Below the pieces are notes generated by a model that did not search any database, had not been told where the DNA came from, and worked only from the letters and a program-made list of their open reading frames with translations. DNA of 15,188 nucleotides from Candidatus Bathyarchaeota archaeon (lineage in GTDB: Archaea; Thermoproteota; Bathyarchaeia; RBG-16-48-13; JAGMEO01): the NCBI GenBank assembly GCA_030602965.1, contig JAUVYS010000018.1, forward strand, positions 1-15,188. Reading direction: 5' to 3'. This document shows positions 1 to 6,758 of this stretch, in pieces (position 1 is the stretch's first letter; each line of letters opens with the position of its first letter). Made by a program: the position numbers and the translations under genes.

Positions 1-154
1 TCATCTGCTTACACCTCTTTACTAATTTTAACTATACAAAAAATACATAGAATGAAATTTTCTGATATAGTGTCTCAAAGTTTCAACTATATCCTTATTA
101 AAGCTATTCCTACTTAGCTTATTCTAATAATAGTATAAGATTAGAAAAGAAATA

Positions 155-367
155 TCAAATCGGTATATTTCCTGAGAAAGATTCGAGATTAAGATTATTT
201 TTGTAATCTTTCTCAAAGAAATGTCTTAGAAGATAACAGTATTGTCTAGCCGTTATGTGTTGTTTGTTTTCGCAATCTATGAGAAAGTTGTAGAAATCAT
301 GTAAATCTGGTTTTATGTCTCTTGACACGCTGGAGGTCGCGGGTTCAAATCCCGCCCGCCCCACCAT
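155..367 (-). pseudogene. Truncated SSV-type tyrosine integrase remnant overlapping att
   Basis: A 70-codon frame starts at the ATG overlapping the tRNA CCA and ends at TGA (155-157). Its first residues (MVGRAGFEPATSSV) are the reverse-strand translation of the tRNA half, which is a hallmark of archaeal integrases whose attP lies inside the int gene. The following residues (about 18-65, including DFYNFLIDCENKQHITARQY) look like the helical core-binding (SAM-like) region near the N terminus of such enzymes. Intact proteins are roughly 300 residues or more. The catalytic Arg, His-x-x-Arg and Tyr region is missing, so it cannot recombine DNA. A short frame at 28-123, also minus, could be decayed downstream int sequence. 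The frame stays open upstream to a GTG at 517, but those 50 codons would be chromosomal flank rather than integrase. Confidence 0.75.
322..366 (+). other. Attachment-site copy: 3' half of tRNA-Val(GAC), no 5' half
   Basis: This stretch reads as the 3' half of a tRNA from the anticodon loop to an encoded CCA. It has anticodon-loop bases TT-GAC-AC, the 3' anticodon-stem strand GCTGG, a short variable loop, a T stem GCGGG/CCCGC around TTCAAAT, the acceptor strand CCGCCCC, discriminator A and CCA at 364-366. The bases upstream of 322 do not supply the matching 5' strands (CCAGC and GGGGCGG), so this is not a whole tRNA gene. Archaeal SSV-type integrases use exactly this half of a tRNA as their attachment site, and a truncated integrase frame crosses it on the minus strand. 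I infer an att repeat generated by integration. The isotype call rests on the GAC anticodon alone. Confidence 0.8.
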
Positions 368-752
368 ATCAGCCTTTTTAGAAAAATTTGTTTTAATATA
401 CTGGTTTGATGGAATAGGTGACTCTAAACGTCTAATCGCTTCAACTAACGCATTTTCACACATTTTAGATCCATCGATTAGGACGGTATAAAGACAAGAT
501 TCTAGGCGCCGTTTCACCCTAAGAGGTGGTATTTAAAAACGAAAAAGAGACATGAGGCTGAAAGAGGTGTATGCATCGAATCGTATGGATAGTGAACCTT
601 TATAATTAACCTTGCTGTTTTAGGGGGTTTATCGCATCAATTTATGCTTGTATCAAAGTCTACAAAGGCCTTTGCAACCTGATTAATTCATTCTTGAATT
701 GCGTTTTCGAATGCCTTTGAAAACGTCATGCAGAATTTCTGTGATAGGAGAA
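367..752. other. Intergenic flank between att and the helicase gene
   Basis: No convincing complete gene is visible in this stretch. It contains a minus-strand TATA-like box (TTTAAATA, 532-539) pointing towards the integrase remnant. A GTG at 515-517 opens a frame that continues into the remnant. On the plus strand a TTTATAAT element (599-606) is a possible upstream promoter for the DEAD-box helicase gene, though it is about 150 nt from the start. No tRNA, CRISPR array or sizeable repeat was seen. Confidence 0.5.
374..378 (+). terminator. T-run after the tRNA 3' half
   Basis: Five consecutive T bases lie 8 nt after the encoded CCA, within an AT-rich stretch. Archaeal tRNA transcripts often end at such T tracts. 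Its position supports the view that the sequence right of 366 is the original downstream flank of the chromosomal tRNA-Val gene. This is weak evidence on its own. Confidence 0.3.
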
Positions 753-761
753 ATGATAGAT

Positions 762-1883
762 ATGCAAATACAATGTTTTGAAGATTTACCATTAGGGAGA
801 GAAGTTATGAAAGGCATTGAAGATCTGGGATTCAACAGTCTCTTCCCAATTCAGGCTCACGCAATAATGCCTTTGCTGGAAGGCAAAGACGTCATTGGGC
901 AGGCGCAGACCGGAACAGGCAAGACTGCAGCCTTCGGAATTCCAATGGTTGAACGCTTGAACCCACAAATTAACAGGGTTCAAAGCTTAGTCTTGGAGCC
1001 AACACGTGAACTTGCCATACAGGTTGCAGATCACATAAGCCGGCTCGGCAAATACTCGAAGTTGAGGGTTTTACCTGTTTATGGGGGCACGTCCATCCAA
1101 AGACAAATACACGCACTCAAAAGAGGCGTCCACATTATTGTTGGAACTCCCGGCCGCATAATAGATCTGCTTAAAAGAGGCAGGTTGAGACTGACGTCAG
1201 TGAAGATTATTGTTCTCGATGAAGCTGATAGAATGCTTGACATGGGCTTCATAAAGGACGTAGAATACATACTGTCAAAAGTGCCAGTTAACCGGCAGAC
1301 GAGCCTATTCTCAGCAACCATCGACAAATCAGTAATGCGGCTATGCAACAGATACATGAAGAGCCCCGAAAAAATACTTGTAAGCAAAGACGAAATAGCC
1401 CTCACCCAGATAAACCAGCACTACCTAGTCGTAAACAGCCAAAGCAAACTTAAAAATCTGTGCAACATCCTAGACGAACATCATGTAGAACGAGCCATCA
1501 TCTTCTGCAAGACCCGTAGAGGAACAGACAGGCTGGCGCGTAGACTAAGGGCACGAGGATACAACGCCGAAGCGTTTCATGCTGGTTTCACTCAATCGCA
1601 AAGAGAGTCTGTAATAAATGCTTTCCGAAAAAGAAAGATAAAACTGCTTGTCGCAACAGATGTCGCGGCTAGAGGGCTAGACATCCAAGACATAACCCAC
1701 ATAATAAACTACGATATCCCTATGGATCCACTAATGTATTTTCATCGGATCGGTCGAACAGCCAGAATGGGACGCGAGGGAACAGCCATAACGCTAGTGA
1801 GCTATGGTGAAATAACCGAATTGAACAGGATAAAAGCCTTGACAAAGACCTCAATAGAAGAATTAGAGTCTAACGTGATCTAA
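762..1883 (+). CDS. DEAD-box ATP-dependent RNA helicase
   Basis: This is a cytoplasmic ATP-driven RNA helicase of superfamily 2, likely to unwind structured RNA in ribosome assembly, mRNA turnover or cold response. From the ATG at 762 it is 373 residues, a compact two-domain core with almost no tail, as in archaeal and minimal bacterial DEAD proteins. Visible motifs in order are a Q-motif region (FEDLPL and PIQ, about 5-31), motif I AQTGTGKT (48-55), Ia PTRELA, Ib TPGR, motif II DEAD (153-156), motif III SAT (184-186), FCKT of the second domain, ATDVAARGLDI, and motif VI HRIGRTARMG (about 328-337). The frame is open back to 699. I prefer 762 because GGAG at 747-750 is 11 nt away, while it is only 2 nt from the ATG at 753, and because homology begins right after 762. 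The exact RNA target cannot be told. Confidence 0.93.
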   Translation: MQIQCFEDLPLGREVMKGIEDLGFNSLFPIQAHAIMPLLEGKDVIGQAQTGTGKTAAFGIPMVERLNPQINRVQSLVLEPTRELAIQVADHISRLGKYSKLRVLPVYGGTSIQRQIHALKRGVHIIVGTPGRIIDLLKRGRLRLTSVKIIVLDEADRMLDMGFIKDVEYILSKVPVNRQTSLFSATIDKSVMRLCNRYMKSPEKILVSKDEIALTQINQHYLVVNSQSKLKNLCNILDEHHVERAIIFCKTRRGTDRLARRLRARGYNAEAFHAGFTQSQRESVINAFRKRKIKLLVATDVAARGLDIQDITHIINYDIPMDPLMYFHRIGRTARMGREGTAITLVSYGEITELNRIKALTKTSIEELESNVI

Positions 1884-1937
1884 GAAACAAGCGACTGTCT
1901 TACACCCAAATTATACCAGTTACCCACGATCACAACG

Positions 1938-3179
1938 TTAAATCTCTTGCTGAATAGGGTTCTGTTTCACAGTTATTGTTAAGAAGATCGCAGAGAACAA
2001 GGTTAACCCAGCAGCTAGAAAAGCCGTATACACGTTAAAGGTATTATGAATAAAGACGAAGAATATTGGCCCCAATAATCCGCCTACATCCATAAATGTT
2101 CGATTGAGACCAATCGAGATTCCACGATGTTCTGGTTTCACAATTTCATTAAGCCAGACTGTAAGGGTGGAATAAACTAATCCACTTCCCACACCCGCAA
2201 AGAACATTAATCCTGTAACAAGTTCAAATGATGCGATTGTTGTTAAAAGACAAATACATAGACCATCGACGCCGAGTCCCAACATCACTATTTTCTTATG
2301 TCTTATTCTCGCTATAATGTTTCCAGAGAGTAATGTTCCAGTTACAAAGCCAAAAACCCTTGAACTTACGATGATTCCAATTAAACCTACGCCAAAATTC
2401 AACTGTTGATTGAGGTAGAGCTGTAATACCGTGCTTGTCATCCCAACAGTTACTGACATTCGAAGTAGACTATCAAAACAAATTGCTATGAAATTCCAGT
2501 TCCAAAGGCTTTTCAGCGATTTCATAATGTTTTGAGTGTCAAGACTGACAGGTTTTTCACCCATATTTTTTATGTCTGTAGATGTGAAAGCGGCAATGAA
2601 GCTTAATGCAATCAACGTGAAGGCAAGGTAGAAGACATTTTGATATCCAATGTAGAAGGATAGAAAGGCTCCGAGTGGTGCTCCAAAAAGGCTTCCCATA
2701 AATTGTATGCCTTGAAAGACAGCGACAGCTTTTCCCTTAATTTTAGGGTTCACTTGATCAAGTATGAGAGCGATGTTGTTCAGGAAAAACAAGGCTGCTC
2801 CAAACCCCCACAATGTTCTGCCAATTATCAACTGATAAATCGATGTAGACGAAGCACATATCAAAGAACCGATGGCAGATATCAACAACCCATAGATGAG
2901 TGGTTTTCTTCTACCTATCCTATCAGATAACATTCCAGATGGAATTTCTATGAAGATTCTTGAAAAGAACCATGAAGAAACCACAACACCAACAAGGATC
3001 TCAGATGGGTCTAACTGTAAAGCAAGGATGGGTAGAAACGCACTTGTCAAACCTAGACTTATCGTGAACATGAAGCCTATGAAAACCTGTTTGTAGAACA
3101 GTGGAGAATAGGCGTTCCTGGAAAACATTATTTCTTCACGATCCTTCTGGAATACCGTTGAATAAACCTTGTAATACAA
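1938..3179 (-). CDS. Major facilitator superfamily transporter (efflux type)
   Basis: This is a 413-residue polytopic membrane protein with about 12 hydrophobic segments, the usual size for MFS carriers. It carries the MFS motif A in the loop after the second helix (GMLSDRIGRR, about 82-91). A central hydrophilic loop (about 203-223) separates two six-helix halves. It probably moves a small solute or drug by proton coupling; no substrate can be read from the sequence. The TTG start at 3179 has a good GAGGT ribosome-binding site 6 nt upstream. An ATG at 3128 would remove a 17-residue polar leader and also give a normal MFS N terminus. The gene is divergent from a glycosyltransferase, so the two may handle the same metabolite, which is only an inference. 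It converges with the DEAD-box helicase gene. Confidence 0.88.
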   Translation of the reverse strand: MYYKVYSTVFQKDREEIMFSRNAYSPLFYKQVFIGFMFTISLGLTSAFLPILALQLDPSEILVGVVVSSWFFSRIFIEIPSGMLSDRIGRRKPLIYGLLISAIGSLICASSTSIYQLIIGRTLWGFGAALFFLNNIALILDQVNPKIKGKAVAVFQGIQFMGSLFGAPLGAFLSFYIGYQNVFYLAFTLIALSFIAAFTSTDIKNMGEKPVSLDTQNIMKSLKSLWNWNFIAICFDSLLRMSVTVGMTSTVLQLYLNQQLNFGVGLIGIIVSSRVFGFVTGTLLSGNIIARIRHKKIVMLGLGVDGLCICLLTTIASFELVTGLMFFAGVGSGLVYSTLTVWLNEIVKPEHRGISIGLNRTFMDVGGLLGPIFFVFIHNTFNVYTAFLAAGLTLFSAIFLTITVKQNPIQQEI

Positions 3180-3221
3180 AAGGTTACCTCTTTGATTACA
3201 CCTTCAATCACTCATAGATTC

Positions 3222-3231
3222 GGTTTAAATG
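3222..3231 (-). promoter_or_regulatory. TATA box for the MFS gene
   Basis: On the minus strand this reads ATTTAAACCG, an archaeal TATA-like element. It lies about 45 nt before the TTG at 3179. A transcription start about 25 nt downstream would leave a short leader containing the GAGGT site at about 3188-3192. Confidence 0.45.
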
Positions 3232-3279
3232 GAATCATTTACTAGAAACATGGTGTAAAATTGTCCCTCTGAGATCTAA

Positions 3280-3289
3280 TTGCATAAAC
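3280..3289 (+). promoter_or_regulatory. TATA-like element for the glycosyltransferase gene
   Basis: The AT-rich sequence TTGCATAAAC sits about 26 nt before the TTG at 3311. There is no convincing ribosome-binding site in front of that start. The spacing therefore fits a leaderless or near-leaderless transcript. Confidence 0.35.
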
Positions 3290-3310
3290 TAAAACAGAGA
3301 ACGAAAAAAG

Positions 3311-4516
3311 TTGAAACCAAGTAATTCCAAGATAATCTTTGTGCCACTTGGAGGTTGCCTTGGACACCTTAGTAGAAACGAAGCAATAGCAAAAGAGGTT
3401 AAAAAGAGAATACCTGCAGCTAAGATGATTTTTGCAGTCGGAGGACTAACTTACGAGGCAGCTAAAAAATGGAAACTAGAAGCTGTTGAGATCCCTGAAG
3501 ATGCTTCTCAGAAATTACTCAGTCAATGGTTCGATACAGCTGGTGAAGAATCTAAAAGTTCAGCTTCAAGAATATTCTTCTCACTCTCACTATCCTTTTT
3601 TCTAAATAATATTCTAAGATGGCTGAACCTCTGGCGTTTGAAGCGTGACTTTAAACCAGACTTGATAATTGCCGATGGAGAATATCCAATGCTGGCCTTC
3701 TGTAAAGCTTACAGCATCCCATGCGTTTTTGTCACAAATGATTTAATGCCTACAGTTCCAAATTTGATAGGTAAAAACAGGGCAAAAAAAATACAACGCG
3801 CTCTAGATATGGCTATTACACATCTATTGAAATGGGCAAAACTCATCATAGTACCAGACTTGCCTGGTACTACAAGGATTCCAGTGGAATTAGATGTTCA
3901 CTTCACAGGCCCGGTCTTGAAGATTAGCCTTGAAGATGTTCCCGACAGAAAAATTATCAGAAGGAAAATGAAGATCAAACCAGATGACAAATTAATTCTT
4001 GTTAATGTCAGTGGCACTGGTGCTGGATCAGAGTTAATCTATGCGTCAATTGATGCTTTCAAAAAGGTTAAAGTTCAATTGCCCAAGACCCGAATGATCG
4101 TCAAGTATTGGCCTGCTATCAGTGATGAAGAAGCTTCAAAGTATACGGGTCCTGGTTTAGAGCTTATTAGGTTTGTTCCAGATCTTTTTGAATACATCGT
4201 TGCCAGCGACGTACTAGTGACACACACAGGTCACACTACACTAATGGAAGCTGCCCTTGCGAAAACCCCCATAATAACCACGCCTTACAGAGGCCAAATT
4301 GAACAGTTGGTCAACGCGAAACGAATGGAAGCTTCAGGAAGAGTAGTTGTGATATACCCTGACGAGTTTACGTCCGATAAGCTGGCTTCAAGCATAACCT
4401 TACTATTAAAGAATAAGAAGAAACGTTCAGAAATGGTCTCTGCTAATGAGCGATATGTGGATGGAAAAGGAGCAGGTAGAGCTGTAGACCTCATCGTTAA
4501 GCTTCTCAATAACTAG
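3311..4516 (+). CDS. GT-B fold glycosyltransferase, MurG/GT28-GT1 like
   Basis: This 401-residue enzyme probably transfers a sugar from a nucleotide-sugar donor to a lipid or small-molecule acceptor at the inner face of the membrane. The N-terminal Rossmann-like domain begins with VPLGGCLGHLSRN (about 11-23), the glycine-rich acceptor-side loop of MurG-like enzymes. A hydrophobic patch follows at about 88-105. The C-terminal domain has the donor-binding signature THTGHTTLMEAALAKTP (304-320), then P325 and the EQLVNA element (331-336), as in GT1 and GT28 families. TTG at 3311 is the only possible start, because an in-frame TAA lies at 3290-3292. It diverges from the MFS gene, and its TAG stop overlaps the stop of hel308 on the other strand. 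Donor and acceptor are unknown; archaeal glycolipid synthesis is one option. Confidence 0.85.
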   Translation: MKPSNSKIIFVPLGGCLGHLSRNEAIAKEVKKRIPAAKMIFAVGGLTYEAAKKWKLEAVEIPEDASQKLLSQWFDTAGEESKSSASRIFFSLSLSFFLNNILRWLNLWRLKRDFKPDLIIADGEYPMLAFCKAYSIPCVFVTNDLMPTVPNLIGKNRAKKIQRALDMAITHLLKWAKLIIVPDLPGTTRIPVELDVHFTGPVLKISLEDVPDRKIIRRKMKIKPDDKLILVNVSGTGAGSELIYASIDAFKKVKVQLPKTRMIVKYWPAISDEEASKYTGPGLELIRFVPDLFEYIVASDVLVTHTGHTTLMEAALAKTPIITTPYRGQIEQLVNAKRMEASGRVVVIYPDEFTSDKLASSITLLLKNKKKRSEMVSANERYVDGKGAGRAVDLIVKLLNN

Positions 4517-6741
4517 TAATCAGAGAGAAGTTTCTGATCAAACTCATTTTCTTTCAGTCTATCCCAATCTTCCTTTTTCACGAAACCGCCTATTTGCTCT
4601 TTTATATTCTTCGCCATCTTTGGGCCTATGTAAGGTATCTCCATTAACCTGTTTAATTGAGCTTTTTTCAAGTCCTCAATCGTTTTTAAGCCTGCATTGA
4701 AGAGCATTCGACCTCTGACACGGCCTATTCCCGCCAGTCTGACGAGAGGGACAAGCTCCTTCTTTACTCCTGACTCAGTTCGAACCTCCAACTCTGAAAT
4801 TTTCGGAAAGAGATCTTTGTGACCGAAGAGACGAGCAATTTTGTGCGCGGCATGTAAAAGCCATTTCGCTGAGTCTACCAGCCTAAAAAGATCTCCTGGT
4901 TCAACAGAGAACTTTTCTATTATGTTGTCCTCTGAGACTTCATTATTCCAAGCATCTAAGATCAATGCTGATTTCACTTCTCCGAGAAAGCTCTCGTATC
5001 TCACTCTATCATCCCACTCTGTTGGAACTTCGAACATGAACTCGTCTTTATGAACTTCCATAAATGTGACAAGGTTCTTCATCTCTTTGCTTCTTGGATA
5101 ATGTTTCGGGTACAAGTCTGGAGTGTGACAGATCATGTGGAGAAAACTTAGTTCTGTTAAAACTTTTGCTCTGCCGTACAATCCGTCTCTGAAGATGACT
5201 CCTGAAATAGGATCAATATACAACTCAGAAACTCTTCGTCCAAAATTGGTAGCCTTTAGATAACTTCTATCAACCTCAACCATTTTCTCTCTGTAGAGAA
5301 ACTTCAAGACCGTTGATACCAGTTCTTCAATGTTCCTTGAGCCGTACTGGTGAGCATGTAATGTTCGATTGAAGAAATCGAATAACCCCTGCTCAGAATT
5401 GGCGAAGTCAGATGCTAATGTAGCTAAAACGTGTGATCTTAGAACACTTTCTTTGGCGAGACGTGACCATATCCGTTCAGGTTTAGCCAAGACGTAACTG
5501 TTCATTAGGTAGTCTTGTTCATCAGTGTTTTTTGCTATAAGAAGAGCCTCGCCAATCTTGTCATATTTAGGCCTTCCTGCTCGCCCGCTCATTTGTTTGT
5601 ATTCCAAAACCGAGATAGGATACCATCCGTAACCAGGTTCATATCTTCTGTAGCTGCTGATTATGACTCGTCTAGCAGGAAGATTCACTCCAGCCGCTAA
5701 GGTTGGAGTGGAAGATATTATCTTGAGTTTTCTCTGTTTAAATGCGTCTTCAATTATCTTTCTGTGTTGAGCTTTTAATCCAGCATGATGAAAGGCAACT
5801 CCATGAGAGACTAAGTCTGCTAAAAGATTGCTGATTCTCGTCTTCTCCCCTGCTGAGAGAATCTTCTCTGACACGGTTTTTAGAGATCGTTTAGATTGAC
5901 TTGAAAGGCCTTTGTTGACCGCTTTTGCTGCTTTCCTGGCGAATGCGACAGTTCTTCGTCTAGTCTCTGCAAAAATTAATGCTTGACCGCCCTGACTTAT
6001 GATGTTTAAGGCAAAATTGATGGCTGGATTATTATCAGCTTCACCAATCTCTATAGAGCTGCCATCATTAAACTCAGCTTGATCTCCAAAGCTAACTCCT
6101 TCTATTAGTTTAACAGGCCTCCACTCTGTAGTTATTGCACCTGCTTCGAGCCACTCAGCGATTTCATCTGCATTTCTCACAGTTGCACTCAGCGCTAGAA
6201 TCTGAAGCTTAGGATTCAAATCCATGAGCCTTACAAGAGTAACCTCTAAAGTTGGACCTCTGCCTCCGTCATTCAATAAGTGAATCTCATCTGCAACAAC
6301 AAGGGTTACATCATTAATCCAGTCCGCTCGATGACGTAGCAGACTATCAGTTTTCTCGTTTGTAGAAACTATGATGTCGTACCTGCTCAGCCAAGGGTCA
6401 GAGCCATCGTAATCACCGGTGCTGATTCCTAAACGAAGCTTTCTGCCATCTTTTCTTTTTAAAGCTGTGTACTTTCGAAAATCGTCGTATTTTTCGGATG
6501 CTAAGGCTCGAAGAGGGGTGAGATAAAGAACCTTACCGCCTTTCTCAACAATATGCTTAATAGCGCAAAGCTCAGCTACCAGAGTTTTTCCGCTTGCAGT
6601 GGGACTTGCCAGTACAAGGTTTTTTCCGTCCAGAACACCAGCTTCGATAGCTTCCTTCTGTGGAGGATAAAGATCGGTGAACCCTGACTTTTCAATAATC
6701 TTTTTTGCTTCTTCGGGAATTGGCAGATCAGCTATTTTCAA
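4513..6741 (-). CDS. hel308: ATP-dependent DNA helicase Hel308
   Basis: This is a Ski2-like superfamily 2 helicase that unwinds DNA 3' to 5' and acts on branched structures at stalled replication forks. At 742 residues it has the full family length. Visible elements are the N-terminal LYPPQ Q-motif (24-28), Walker A PTASGKT (47-53), DEIH (151-154), SAT (185-187), TPTLAAGVNLPARR (345-358) and motif VI QMSGRAGRP (383-391). A winged helix and ratchet region follow, then a C-terminal helix-hairpin-helix segment (LAGIGRVRGRMLFNAG and IPYIGPKMA, about 669-710). The start is TTG at 6741, with GAGG 7 nt upstream. It lies 17 nt after mcm and is probably co-transcribed with gins23 and mcm. No inserted intein or missing motif is seen. 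Confidence 0.96.
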   Translation of the reverse strand: MKIADLPIPEEAKKIIEKSGFTDLYPPQKEAIEAGVLDGKNLVLASPTASGKTLVAELCAIKHIVEKGGKVLYLTPLRALASEKYDDFRKYTALKRKDGRKLRLGISTGDYDGSDPWLSRYDIIVSTNEKTDSLLRHRADWINDVTLVVADEIHLLNDGGRGPTLEVTLVRLMDLNPKLQILALSATVRNADEIAEWLEAGAITTEWRPVKLIEGVSFGDQAEFNDGSSIEIGEADNNPAINFALNIISQGGQALIFAETRRRTVAFARKAAKAVNKGLSSQSKRSLKTVSEKILSAGEKTRISNLLADLVSHGVAFHHAGLKAQHRKIIEDAFKQRKLKIISSTPTLAAGVNLPARRVIISSYRRYEPGYGWYPISVLEYKQMSGRAGRPKYDKIGEALLIAKNTDEQDYLMNSYVLAKPERIWSRLAKESVLRSHVLATLASDFANSEQGLFDFFNRTLHAHQYGSRNIEELVSTVLKFLYREKMVEVDRSYLKATNFGRRVSELYIDPISGVIFRDGLYGRAKVLTELSFLHMICHTPDLYPKHYPRSKEMKNLVTFMEVHKDEFMFEVPTEWDDRVRYESFLGEVKSALILDAWNNEVSEDNIIEKFSVEPGDLFRLVDSAKWLLHAAHKIARLFGHKDLFPKISELEVRTESGVKKELVPLVRLAGIGRVRGRMLFNAGLKTIEDLKKAQLNRLMEIPYIGPKMAKNIKEQIGGFVKKEDWDRLKENEFDQKLLSDY

Positions 6742-6758
6742 AACATGGCCTCAGAAAG

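Noticed and set aside
562..612. A short plus-strand peptide frame after AGAGGTG at about 563.
   Set aside because: It encodes only about 12 residues and looks like chance sequence in the flank.
699..761. A 21-residue N-terminal extension of the DEAD-box helicase from 699.
   Set aside because: The residues show no helicase homology, and the ATG at 762 has a better placed GGAG.
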